NCBI GenBank assembly: GCA_026315105.1 | Contig: CM048746.1 | Span: forward strand, 352,688,548-352,752,547 | Origin: Locusta migratoria | Lineage: Eukaryota; Arthropoda; Insecta; Orthoptera; Acrididae | Direction: 5' to 3' | Length of the DNA stretch: 64,000 nt | Shown: one piece after another, positions 32,199 to 43,494 of the stretch | Numbering within the stretch: the stretch's first letter is position 1 | Layout: the number at the start of each line of letters is the position of its first letter | Made by a program: the position numbers and the translations under genes | Notes under the pieces: generated by a model | Told to the model about the DNA's origin: nothing | The model's input: only the letters and a program-made list of their open reading frames with translations | Databases searched by the model: none

Positions 32199-33950
32199 AT
32201 TTTAATTTAAATTTCGAGCTGTCAAAAGGCGATCGCAAAGACCCACTGTAATATTACTATCGTAACCTAAAGTGGGCCAAAATATGATTGTGTTATTATG
32301 GTATACATTGTAACCAGCTGTAACGAACAAGAAACGTTTTCTACAGTTTCTGTCTGCACAGCCATGATTATAACTGTAATCTTCTTCAGTAGATGTGTTT
32401 ACCACATTTTATGGTTGCTTGTTAGCCGCCCATTCGTTTCCACTGAACAACCGCTTTATCATCGACAGGCAGTTTTGAGAAGCGGTGTTCCGATACACGC
32501 ACAGCGTAATGGACAGATAGGACTGTGGGTCAATTATCCGGACGACAGGTCGCAGAACGATTTTACTGGTAGCTGTTTTTTAATCACCACGAACTCTAAT
32601 TTAGTGTTACACGATGTGAAACTGCAATTCCGGCGGGTGTGATGTAATTGTTAATTATATTCTGATTAAAAGTACTTGTTAGTTGTCACTACAGTGTTTC
32701 CTCATTGAATGCCGGTTTCCGCTAGATTAGAAGGTACACCTAAACACGACGTTCCAGTTCGCAGATGCGTGACGCTGAACAGTGATGTATGACTGGTACT
32801 CGAAGCGCCGTATCGACGACTGATTTTAATCGAACGTTACCAACTGAATCAGACGTAGCATTATGTAATACTGAATTTGAATCCATGTCTTAAGCTTACG
32901 ATGTACATGTACAGCAGAATATTTGGGCAATTCTCAGGTGGCAGATCTGATAATAAGGCTCGCTTTATTCAGTGCGGTTTAAGGTGTTGTAATGTATATA
33001 CCCTAGAAAATCTCGTTTGTTTGAATAAATGATTGAATCGTGGTACTATGGCCTAATATTCCGTGTTTGTATTATATAAGCATTTTAAGGCACTTCTGGC
33101 TGGTCCCATAACCACTTTCATTACTTGGATCTCTTAATGAACTAAATAAATAAATAAATTATTGAAAGTCGTAAGTTTAATGTTGGATAATAATGTGTTT
33201 GTTAATTAAATTGATAACTAACATTATCTGATATTTTCTATAATGTATTGACCGTATTGTAATACTTTGCTGACTAGAATTTTATAGTTGCTTTGACAAT
33301 TTTAAATAATGTAAACATATATTAACACTGCACTAATTGTTATTTACTTACGATCTTTTGTATTGTGTCGTTTTGATATGAAAAACTTATTATTACATTT
33401 GTCATAATTTTGTGTATCTTTCGTAAAGCAGAATTTATGCGTGTTTGATGAACAAATTGTTTTATATTAAATATTGTAACTTTCGTGTTCTAGAAGGTTC
33501 TAGAAATAATACTACGTATTAATAAGCGCGAACTGTTGCGAACTCAGTCAGTCAAAAGTTAGTTGCAGACTTGTAAAGTCAGACCTAAATCAGTTGTAGA
33601 GTTGTAAAGAAGTATCACTTGGTCAGGCAGTCTAAAGTCAGTTGTAAAGTTGCTTTGGACACAGTCAGTCTCTGATCAGTTGTGAACCAGTTTTAATTTT
33701 GTCATATTACTTCTATTTGTGCTTCATCAAGAATGAAAAATAAACGTGTTCAATATGAAAAGTGTCACATTACTAGTTTCCTGGACACACAAGAATCCGT
33801 CGTCCTAATGTTGGCATATTTATATAATGGCAGGCGAGCTATTAAAACATCTACGACTGAACAACCGACAGATAAAGGTGAAATATTTATAATGTGCCTT
33901 TAGTGGTAGTCCATAAAAAGCGCCGCAGTGTCCACTACGAGCGATTTCAA
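32199..33950. other. Unassigned sequence
   Basis: No clear family. The part at 33540-33800 has AATAAA followed by a T-rich segment and could be an LTR end, but no second LTR, primer-binding site or TG...CA boundary is convincing. A plus-strand frame at 32298-32642 shows no domain. Confidence 0.4.
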
Positions 33951-33962
33951 TGACATAAATAT

Positions 33963-34816
33963 ATCGTTCTGTCGCTTTTGTATGGACACCAGGCCACATA
34001 GGTATACCGGGCAATGAACGCGTCGATGAGCTGGCCAAGCATGCCACCACTTCACAGCCCCTAGGTATTTGCCTCCCAGTCTCAGACCTCCGATCCCAGT
34101 TGATCCGCAAGGTCCTTGGGGTTTGGAATATTGAATGGGCAGACTCGACCGAAACCAATAAGCTCCGTGTTGTCAAGCCCTCTACCGCTGTGTGGAAAAC
34201 CTCCCTGAGGGGTTCTCGCAGGGAGTCGGTTGTCCTTTGCCGTCTCCGTACAGGCCATACTCGGCTTACGCATGGTCACCTTTTGGGTCGCGAGGACCCT
34301 CCTCAGTGTCGATGTGGTGCGCCTTTGACAGTTACGCACATCTTACTTGAATGCCGCAATTTAGCCGAAAAACGACGACATTTTAATATCCCTGACGCTT
34401 TGCAGCTTGCTTTAGCCGACAATGCCTCCGTGGTTTCTTCTGTTATAAATTTTATCAGTGAGTGTGGATTTTACAAGTCCATTTAAAGTCTGTGTGTGTT
34501 TGTCATTACTCTATCATTCACCTGCCTAAGTCTTCTAGGTAGGTGTTTTTAATGTGTCCCGGAGTGGCTGGATGTCTTACTTATATTTATGTGATCACCC
34601 AGCAACAACACTCTTGTATTGTTTTTGCCCTTTTATCTCTTATTCGTTTTAAAATGTATCCCTTCTTCATATTTACCTGTTCCTTTTAAACTTTGACTTG
34701 TTAACGCATCTACATCGGAATGCTTAACAAAATTTTTTATCTCTAAGATTGGAACAAGGGACTGATAACCGTCGCTGTTTAGTCCCTTCCAAAAACCAAC
34801 AACAACAACAACAACA
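33963..34816 (+). mobile_element. I-like LINE 3' end, 5'-truncated
   Basis: A perfect 10-bp duplication ACATAAATAT lies at 33953-33962 and 34817-34826. The element contains the end of an RNase H domain, a C-terminal zinc region, a 3' hairpin (GGGACT at 34758-34763, AGTCCC at 34781-34786) and an (AAC)n tail at 34797-34816. The clade call (I/R1 group) rests on RNase H and the tail. Confidence 0.9.
33965..34486 (+). pseudogene. I-like LINE polyprotein C-terminus (RNase H and zinc region)
   Basis: An uninterrupted frame of 173 codons up to its natural stop. It starts mid-domain: VWTPGHIGIPGNERVDELAK is the last RNase H block with the conserved His and Asp. RTGHTRLTHGHLLGRED then CRCGAPLTVTHILLEC form the zinc-binding tail. 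RNase H removes the RNA template during retrotransposition. The frame is intact but 5' truncation removes the reverse transcriptase. Confidence 0.9.
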
Positions 34817-34826
34817 ACATAAATAT

Positions 34827-35258
34827 TTCACTTAAAATAGATCTAAATGTTGCACTTATAAACCCGCCGAATTATAGGAGTTTTGAAGAACGACACGTTG
34901 ATAACCAGCCAGTACACGACTGTAAACGAGCACATTATTGAGAATCTGTGTTGGAAAACATGATTCCAAGACGTATACGAGATACATTAACCCATTAGAG
35001 ATTCACTTATGTTGAAACTTTTCGTTACATCTGAAACGATGAAAATTACGTTTACTCCTTGGCATCATACATGTCTTCACATATCTTTGTGACAGTTACC
35101 TGCATAATTTTCATCGAAATAAGTTGCAGTCGAAAATTCCTTCTGGAATCGTCGTTTTAATTTTCAGGAATAGTTTCACTTTATATCACAAAACATTAAT
35201 GCCGAAATCCGAAATAATGAAAAATATATTCTGTAGCAAGACGACTGTAAGAAGTTTG
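34827..35258. other. Unassigned sequence
   Basis: Nothing recognised between the LINE and the SINE. Confidence 0.5.
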
Positions 35259-35268
35259 ATTGGATTAA

Positions 35269-35465
35269 ATGTTCAAATGTTTGTATAGCTTATGGGACTT
35301 AACTACGGGGTCATCAGTCCCTAAACTTACAAACTACTTATGAACTAGCTAATACTAAGGACGGCACAAATATCCATGCCCGAGGGGGGATTCGAAACAC
35401 CGACCGTAGTGGCCGTGCAGACCATGACTGGCGCGCCTCTGTTCCCTCGGCCACCGCGGCCGGCC
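35269..35465 (-). mobile_element. SINE family A, full length, minus strand
   Basis: Close to the family consensus. Tail hairpin at 35294-35321 (GGGACT and AGTCCC around a 16-base loop), head CCACCGCGGCCGGCC at the right. Perfect 10-bp duplication GATTGGATTA at 35259-35268 and 35466-35475. Confidence 0.95.
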
Positions 35466-35988
35466 GATTGGATTACAGAACATTCGGAGATTAATGGAAG
35501 CTATGGGTTTAGTTTGTTGGTCAAGAAACCAAACGGTGGAATGAGTTTTGAATAAGAACTATGTTATTATGGGCGTAATGGGAGTGGGACATGTTGGATT
35601 GAATGTCGATGGTCTCTGAGTTTGCAGTGTGGAGGGAGAAGATTATTAATCGTGTGCACTGCGCATCTATATAGATATCTCATTTTACGCGAAGTATTTG
35701 CAACTCATGACCATATTTGCACTGATTTACTTGGCGAAGTTAGTATGAGAATCGTCACTTATGATGTTATTATATTATCTTAGGAGCTCAGGTTTCAAGG
35801 GCCTTGGTACAGAATCGGAATTTAGTCATTTACCTTAAAGAGTATTTGATTTAATAAGACCATTCGTCGATTCTGTTTAGCTTAATTAACATTTTCCATC
35901 TTCCATTGAGGGAGATCATACTACTGCCGTATGTCTCTATTCTTTGCACTACGTCTTCGTACAACTAAGACGTCATTTGTTACTAGAT

Positions 35989-36185
35989 GCCGCGGTGGAG
36001 TAGCCGAGCGGTCTAAAGCGTCTCGCTGCGGAGCGCGCGGCTGATCGCCGTGGAGGTTCGAGTCCACCCTGGGGCATGGGTGTGTGTGTTGTCCTTAGGT
36101 TAGTTTACCTAGGTTTAAGTAGTTTGTAAGCTACGGACTGATTACCACGCAGTTTGGTCCGATAGATTTACAAACATTTGAACAT
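35989..36185 (+). mobile_element. SINE family B, full length, plus strand
   Basis: Best family B reference in the window, 197 bp. Box A TAGCCGAGCGGTCTA, box B GGTTCGAGTCC, short TG repeat, hairpin CGGAC (36134-36138) with GTCCG (36157-36161), tail ACAAACATTTGAACA. Perfect 13-bp duplication TTTGTTACTAGAT at 35976-35988 and 36186-36198. Confidence 0.96.
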
Positions 36186-36198
36186 TTTGTTACTAGAT

Positions 36199-37739
36199 AT
36201 CTTTGTTAATTATGTGTCTTGGAAATCAACTTCCCGGCATTTTTTCCGATACGTTACTGCTTAGGAATAACTTTTACTGTCTCTGTTAACTGATGCATTT
36301 CGTGATTTTTGTCTTTTATTTCATGTCACTCACATCATAATCTATTCAAAGAATTGTTCCATACATTTCGCAACAACTACTATATTCCTGGTGCAGTTAA
36401 AATTTCGAGGGACGATTCATGTGACTTCATACGTGTGTGCTTGTTCATTGATTAGTATTTATTATAATTACAATTCGGGGTACATACCCTTGAAACTGTG
36501 GCGAACTGTAAGCTGAGTTGCTACAGCACATTTCCGTTTCATTCACGGATCTTTAATCAACTAATGCTGCGCCTACTATTTTTCCGCCGTGCGAGTAACG
36601 TAATGTATTCTTGTCAGTTAATATTCATTTGTCTTGTTACAGATTCCGTTCACTAATTCATCAAATGGGTCATTACTTTGTCTACTGTCGAACGCAGCTA
36701 GTTGGGGAAGGCCTTGTTGAAGTAGTAAACAAAATCTGAAAAACAAAGCAGACCACTTTTAAATTTCATGGAAAAACTGTTTGCCAGGATCCCATATGTC
36801 AGGTACTTTGTAGTGTGATCTAATCACAGCTGCTTCCTTCAATTCTCGATAAATATTCCTTTGCATGGAAGAGTAAGAAAAAAATTCTATAACGTGGGAT
36901 GCATTATTAATAAATGCTATGTGACTCCGTCATTACATATCTATAAAAATTCATTAGGAATGTTGCATAAAGTCTGATCTGGGAATGTGAATATCCATCT
37001 AAAATTTACTGTTAGAGTTCTTGGAATTTATGTAAATGTGGCGACGTATATATCACTGACAGCGGTTGTGGTTATATTTCCCTCATTTCATGATTAAAGG
37101 CAGAAATATGTAGAACAAAGAGACTTATCACCAATGAAAGAATATCTGCGACGTTCGGTAGTTTTATCATATTTGCCCATAATAAGCACAACTAAAAATT
37201 GCTGGGTTCTTAACGATTGTAGTTTGAGGCCGTGGGCATTATCTCACAGTTTACGTACTTGTAACTAACGAAGTATTTCTTGTATATTTTAGCATTGATA
37301 TTGGCTAGTTACTGGCCGAAATCTTGATCTGCTTAAATATAGAGCAGTATTTCAAAGAGGACTGATTGCTTTCCACCACCAATTTCTTAAATGCATACAA
37401 TCGTGGGGTGTATCTTATTTCCTTATAGAAACTAATCTCGTGAAGTATCTGCATAGCTGATCCAGCGCTGATTATCAAGATACAAGAAGCTCTAGATAAA
37501 ACTGTCGATCACCATCCATCATATAGTATTCAAGAAGTATGTATTTCAGAAGATCTTACGCTCAGGTATGTACAGTCAAAGTCCAAGAACGTGTAAGTAG
37601 ATGCAAATGTGATGCGGTTGTTGCGAAAGACGACATTAGGGTCCTACATTTGAAAACCCAAGTGATTAGTTATAGCTTGCATGGGTTACATTTTTAACTT
37701 GGCAGTGTGTCTTCCTATGGTTTGTGACACAGTGAACTA
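36199..37739. other. Unassigned AT-rich sequence
   Basis: No product or repeat recognised over 1.5 kb; probably old decayed repeats or unique DNA. Confidence 0.5.
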
Positions 37740-40015
37740 TAGGGTAATGGGCTCAAAAGTCAAAGTGACGAATAAAGTAACACAAAGATATAATAAAAAA
37801 ATGCTACAGTGAGTAATCTTGAAGAGGTGTCAAAATTTTTGCCGTTCTCCAGGGTAATGAATTTGAGTAACATCACTTTTGATGAGAATGAAACTGTAAT
37901 GCCCACGAAAGCTGTGAAATAAAATGTAGAAAACAAAGTAGGCGATAGGGGTATTAAACACATAGTGGTGCATGCAAAATATGCTATTAATTCTTAGAAA
38001 GTTTCAAAACTGGAAAATAATAGGATTCGTTTATCAGACTACAAAATCATCAGTGATGATGAAAAACGACGATTCCAAACTAAATTCAGGAGAAGAAGGT
38101 TCTGAACAATATTAATACTAAACTTACTGAATGTGGTGCCATAGCAATCAAAAAAAGATAATGTGTCACGGTAGTGGCCCTTATTAGACGTTTTACATTG
38201 ATAAAATTTTGAAATTTCTTGGAGATGACAAAGTACAGGAAATAGACAAGAATGTAACGTCGGAGTTGCAGAAGAAATCACTCTAACTGCCAAAAATCTG
38301 CAAAGGAATCGTATCACACAGAGAGGCACACATGTTAAAACTTATGAATGCTCAGGCACCTACACTAAAGGCACAATTAAGGCTACATCAAGTGGGTACA
38401 CCGATACGACCTCTTCTGGACAGTTGAAGCAGTCCGTGCTAGCAAATGACTATTGTTTCTTAAAACCCATTACATATTCCATAACCATTTTTCCATTGAG
38501 ACAGTTCTGAGCTCACCAAAAAATTCAGAAAATTGCAAATAACTGACTACATGTCATTAGTTCCTTTAGGTGCACAAGCAAACCCATTGAAAACATTTTA
38601 CAGATTATCCAACGTAGCCTACTGAGTTGTTGTTATGGTCTTCAGTCCGAAGAGTGGTTTGATGCAGCTCTCCACAATTTTCCTCATGACAACATCCTCC
38701 TGAGTAGTCCCCGCTCGGAGATCCGAATGGGGGACTATTTTACTCCGGAATATTTTACCCGAGAGTATGCCATCATCATATTTTCATACAGTAGAGCTGC
38801 ATGTCCTCGGGAAAAGTAACGGCTGTAGTTTCCCCTTGCTTTCAGCCGTTCTCAGTAACTACATGGCAAAGCCACGTTAACTGATGTTACAAGGCCAGCT
38901 CAGTCAATCATCCAGACTGTTGCCCCTGTAACTACTGAAAAGGCTGCTGCCCCTCTTCAGGAACCACACGTTTGTCTGGCCTCTCCACAGATACCCCTCC
39001 GCTGTGGATGCACCTACGGTACGGCTATCTGCATCGTTGAGGCACGCAAGCCACCCCACCTCGGCAATGTCTGTGGTTCATGGGGGTGGAAACCTACTGA
39101 AACACTCTCAAAAAGGGAAGTAGATGAATTCATAAGTCACGATAACTTTGAAATTCAACTACTACAAATTTAACGGGCACATTTATATATAAAAAAGTCA
39201 GTTTGGGAAGCTCAATATCTGGGTTCCTTGTAAATAGACTTATCAGTCATTTAGGGAACAATTTCTTCTCAGAAAATCCTTCATGTGCTGCGAAAATTGA
39301 TTGCTACTTGAGATACGTAGATGATACGTTTGCTGTAGATAAAAAGTATTAGGGAATCAGCAGAGCATTCGTGCCCAGACTGAATAATGTACATGAAAAA
39401 AAATTAGCATGTGTAGTTGAAACAAACGCATCCACCATTTTCTTAGAAATATCAATTCAGAACAGCAATGGCAAGCTCACATTTAGTATTTTTATTCCGA
39501 AAAAAAAAGCTTGCGATGGCCGGACTTTGGGATTTACATTAAACAACTCACTAAATATAAAATCGAACGTTGTTCAACTCGCTATGTAAAGGGTATTCCA
39601 ATTTCCTTTGTCAAAAGATGTACATGATAAGGATATTACAATAATACGGCATATTACAAAAATAAACAGTTATCCATCAATATTTGTGAGTGGCTTTATG
39701 AGAAAATAGCAAAAAGTACGAAGATGCGTTGGTCCTCAGTTACAACATTAAAATTTAAAGGGAATAGCAATTTTGCGGCCTTACCACATGACTGAAACAT
39801 AATCTACAGGATGTCATCTGTGTTAAAAAAGCATAGTGCAAGAATATCGTTTCGAACCACAAATATAGAGAGTATATAAGAGCATACTGTGGACAAAATT
39901 AAATTTATTCATGTCTCAGAGGTCTACAGAATTGTCTTCCCTGCAATGTGGGGCCAGTTACGTTGGCCAGAGAGCGAGGAGACTGGAAACCAGAGTTGCT
40001 GATCACATTGCCCTT
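37740..40015 (+). pseudogene. Penelope-like retroelement, decayed, with LINE insertion
   Basis: Plus-strand fragments in order: SNGLKSQSDE-like start near 37745, a LQLHQVGTPIRPLLDS-like block near 38375-38425 (compare the family motif GxP-RPI), CYLRYVDDTFAVDKK at 39301-39345 (catalytic YVDD), and CNVGPVTLASE/QCGASYVGQRARRLETR-like GIY-YIG sequence at about 39940-40000. An RTE-derived fragment interrupts it at 38626-39092. Stops are frequent. Penelope elements combine a telomerase-related reverse transcriptase with a GIY-YIG nuclease, and both landmarks are visible here. Confidence 0.78.
38626..39092 (-). mobile_element. RTE-type LINE tail fragment inserted in Penelope element
   Basis: Begins GTTGTTATGGTCTTCAGTCC like the 3' ends at 29695 and 60295, then continues into a segment with GAGTAGTCCCCGCTCGGAG not present in those copies. 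CCTACTGA at 38618-38625 and 39093-39100 forms an 8-bp duplication. Non-coding. Confidence 0.8.
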
Positions 40016-40024
40016 GGATAAACC

Positions 40025-40439
40025 ATAGTGCCATGTCTATAATAAATAATAATTGAAGCATTAGACAATAAAAAGAAGTTGTTTGTCTAGGAAATATCTG
40101 CCATCTATTGGCAGTTGATAATAATAAATACATGCTAACACCGGTCGCCTCTGCTATCGCGGCCTGTTTCCACGGTGACCGACCGCGTCCCTGGCAGCTA
40201 CATCCTTGGCACGTCGTCTGCTTCACTACTGGAACGACTACTCATCGATGTTTCCACGACGCCGTATCCACGGCAACTATCGGCATTGCTGTAATTTAGC
40301 TTTGACTAACACTCTCTCTTCGATTTGAAAGTTATTATTATCAACTGCCAATAGATGGCAGATATTTCCTAGACAAACAACTTCTTTTTATTGTCTAATG
40401 CTTCAATTATTCTTTATTATAGACATGGCAACTATGTTT
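40025..40439. mobile_element. MITE with 105-bp terminal inverted repeats
   Basis: Arms 40025-40131 and 40333-40439 are inverted and nearly identical (words TTGTTTGTCTAGGAAATATC and CATCTATTGGCAGTTGATAA and their complements). The 200-bp interior is GC-richer and lacks coding capacity; frames on both strands are artefacts. It abuts the end of the Penelope remnant. Confidence 0.88.
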
Positions 40440-40611
40440 TACAGTTAAAATACATTTTATACCTATTATTGAATATTTATATATAAATATACATTTCTTG
40501 TCTTATCATTTACTGTATGATGTTCCTCATTGGTTTAGGATGTGCTGATGCTTCAGGCTATGGTCGGGGCTTATCCTTTAGAACACACAGCTTTCTCTCG
40601 CTGGTTAACCT

Positions 40612-40838
40612 TCTCCGCACGCTCACCGCTTGAACATTTACAGCGTGATATACTGTTTTAAGTAAATTTTTTAGTCTGTAAATTTATCGTAGCTATTAAT
40701 GGTGTATCTGTTACCTTCTATAGCATATCGTCTTTTATTTTATTTTCAGAGGTCTGAAGATGATCTAATCTTAGATCGAAACCGGTTACCTGTAGAAATA
40801 AATAGTAAAATTTTGCGAACTAGACTGTTATTTTTATC
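40612..40838 (+). repeat. Half of a foldback element with the ACCGGTTTCG core
   Basis: Collinear with the right arm of 24556-24840: CCGCACGCTCACCGCTTGAA at the left, then after about 97 bp of unrelated sequence GGTCTGAAGATGATCTAATC, TTAGATCGAAACCGGTTACC and GCGAACTAGACTGTTA. Read on the minus strand, the core hairpin is GATCT-AAGATT-AGATC. Confidence 0.8.
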
Positions 40839-40951
40839 TTTATATTATCTGTTAGTATGATTTCAACAAATTCAGTTAAAAACAATCCCGGCATGGCGAA
40901 GAATTTGGAAACAATTGTATCTCGTATAATATCCCGTGTGTCTTTATGAGA

Positions 40952-41145
40952 AAGTGTTCAAATGGTTGTAAGTCGATGGGATTTAATTACTCTAGTCATC
41001 AGTCCTTAGGCTTACAAATTACTTTAACTTACTCTAAGGGCAATAAATAAACCCATACCCGAGGGAGGAACCGAACCTCCGACGGCGAGCAGTGGCGCGC
41101 ACCTCAGCTAGGCGCATTGGAATGGTCGGTGACTCCACCGCGGCT
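40952..41145 (-). mobile_element. tRNA-derived SINE, minus strand, diverged
   Basis: Tail with GGTTGTAAGTCGATGGGA and TAGTCATCAGTCC, box B as complement AACCGAACCTCC, head GACTCCACCGCGGC. Nearer family B in the head but with its own tail; a third subfamily with 44373-44550 is possible. No clear duplication. Confidence 0.82.
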
Positions 41146-41149
41146 CTGT

Positions 41150-41350
41150 GCAAGACACCACGGATATATCAGGCAGCAGTACTTGCGAACAGCGATGATG
41201 TTCAAAACGTCTGTCATTAAAGCTACGAATATCTGGCCAATGTATGTTTTACCGCACTCATATAGTATTTTGTAAACGTCAGGATTCGTCGGATCTAAAA
41301 CGTATTTAACATCCAAGAATTTCTCTAATATTAACTGGTAGACGAGAAAC
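41150..41350 (-). pseudogene. Penelope-like GIY-YIG fragment, minus strand
   Basis: Minus-strand frame reads DPTNPDVYKILYECGKTYIG, the GIY-YIG start (VYKI--ECG-TYIGQ). It is 3' truncated and its upstream part up to about 41760 is not recognisable. Opposite orientation to the Penelope copy at 37740. Confidence 0.7.
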
Positions 41351-42145
41351 ACTTACTTTCTCATGTTTCTTCAAGATCCTATCTATATCGACAGACGTTT
41401 TCCTCTGGTTTCTGCGGTAATCCAGACACAAAAGATCGTCGAATCTTTGTCCGTATGGGCGTTATGTTCGAACACAACCTTAATGGGTTGCATCTCTTCT
41501 GGTACGTTATCTGCATTTGAAATAGCATACGCTCTTGGCTAAAGCTCGTTTAACTATTACGTCGCATAGTTCTAGGACAATAGGTATCTTCCTGATTAAA
41601 GCATCACAACACTGCTGCAGATAGATTTGGTAATTATTTCTCCGTTTCTGTCTTCCACACCACCCTGTGGCCAAAACGCTTCTTCAGAAGCCTTTAATCC
41701 ACGCAAATATGCACCCTGCTTATCCTACACTGCTCCAACACCCACACAACCTGATAACTTTCCTAACTTTAAAGAAAGGAGTAGACATAGAGATTCCTGC
41801 CTATGAAGTTGAGAGGGACGCCATTACTCAAAAGTATTTTCCTTAGGATACATGAGCGATCATGATTCGTTTGAGAGGTGATAATTGTCCCTTGCCAACG
41901 TCGAAAATGCACTTTTATTTCGATGAACAATTATGATATCTCAATGTACCGTAACCAATCATTGAAATAAAAGTATATTTGCGATCGTGGAGAAAAACAT
42001 TAATACAAAGGGCTTCCAAAACGTTTTGCACAGTCATTTTTTTTTATTTTTTTTATTTTTATTTTTTTATTTTTTTATTTTTTTTTGCAGGAGGTGAATG
42101 ATACTTTTTGTGGACATACATAGAGCATTTAGTTATAACTTGGTA
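41351..42145. other. Unassigned sequence with T-rich tract
   Basis: A TTTTTATTTTT-type low-complexity tract occupies 42039-42087. The rest shows no identifiable feature. Confidence 0.5.
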
Positions 42146-42149
42146 TACA

Positions 42150-42960
42150 AAACTATTTTCTTTTATTTACAGGTGAGCCATAAAGGGCCGTGCAGTACAT
42201 GTAAGATTGCGACAACGATCGGTGATATAGTTCGAGACCGGCGATGAGTCTGCCACATCGATTCACAGAACGTTGGTCCCTTTTTATGGGGAGGACGCAG
42301 TGGTTCGCAGAGGTTTAAAGAAGGTGATTTCTCTCTCCTGGACAATCCATGATGCGATGGCCATCGACGGCAGTGAGTGGTGTGAATCATCTAAAATGAC
42401 AGATGTGTGACGACACGACAGCTTGCTGAAATGACTCGTTTTATCATTGGGTAGTGTGGTATCAGTGGTACAGTCACAAGGGTACAGAAAAATCTGTGCA
42501 CATTCGGTAACTACATTATTGACAAGATAAATGAAGACGACAAAAAATGTTTGCCAGGGTCTCATGAAGTCGTTTACTGAGGAGTGGAAACAGTGTTTTG
42601 AAGGCGTCATTATCCGGGATAAAGCATGGTTCTTGTTTTCCAAATCTGAGAGCAAAACCCAATCCGCGGAGTGGCGTCTTCCGGGTTCCCTGCGAAAGAA
42701 GAAACCAAGATTGTCACGAACAGCAGGCCGAAAGGTGAAGATCTCTTTCTTCTGGGATCAGCGTAGTGTCATTTTAGTTGACTTTTTGGAACCTGACACC
42801 ACCATTAACCGAGACCGTTACTGTTTCTCATTGGCCAAGCTGCGGCATCATCAAGACCCACAGACCACAGCTTCAGAGTCAGCTCTTCTGATTACACCAT
42901 GACAATGCTAAACCCCATAGGGTAATGTGATACAATTGTGATCATTTCGGACAAATGTTA
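42150..42960 (+). pseudogene. Mariner-type transposase (SETMAR-like), decayed
   Basis: N-terminal region shows a YGEDAVVRR block (about 42275) and TTRQLAEMTRFI (about 42415). The best frame (42531-42902) carries the block SAEWRLPGSLRKKKPRLS, then KVKISFFWDQRSVILVDFL and TINRDRYC. The second catalytic block HHDNAKPH follows at about 42897-42920 after a shift. The first Asp block GDE-W is altered to RDKAW, and the third Asp region is missing. This is a different mariner lineage from the DD41D copy at 5842. Confidence 0.82.
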
Positions 42961-42967
42961 TTGTAAC

Positions 42968-43490
42968 TCGAAATAAATATATAAATAAAAAGAAATAATT
43001 TTAACTACAGCACTTGTTCTTGGATAATGAACACAAATATTAGACAATTGAAAATGTTGGTATAAACAAAAAGGTTACAAAATTGAGAAAAGTCGATCGA
43101 AGACGTGCCACACTAGGTACAATTCTGATCATTTCCTCGTGAAATTTTAATCACTGGCATTTTCCACATAAAAATCACATTTTCCCTCTGTCACCAACGC
43201 ATTCTTCTGGGTACCAAACATTGCATTTTTGGCAGCGAATCCACTCACCCTTAACTAGAAAATATATAAGAGCACGTTAGTCTAAGTAGTTTTACTTACC
43301 TCTTAACTGGAAACAATTTATATTTACGTAGCACAAAGTGGTGTATTCTTGGAAAAGACAGGAAGAGCTGTAGAAACCTGCTATACTAAAATGCCACACA
43401 TAGGCAAGTGCTACCTACACTACTAGACTGTCAAATTATTTGGTCGGAATTTTACCTATATCGAATTTGTACCACCTTACCCTAAATCTC
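42968..43490 (-). repeat. Interspersed repeat with PHD-like finger remnant (copy 2)
   Basis: Collinear with 10640-11175 over about 500 bp. Minus-strand translation near 43260-43130 gives EWIRCQKCNVWYPEECVGDR and FLCGKC, completing the finger (C-C...C-x-C pattern) better than copy 1. Unnamed DNA transposon end suspected. Confidence 0.6.
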
Positions 43491-43494
43491 TTCT

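Noticed and set aside
33540..33810. Solo LTR of a retrotransposon
   Set aside because: AATAAA and a CA-like end are suggestive, but no 5' boundary, duplication or primer-binding site could be identified.
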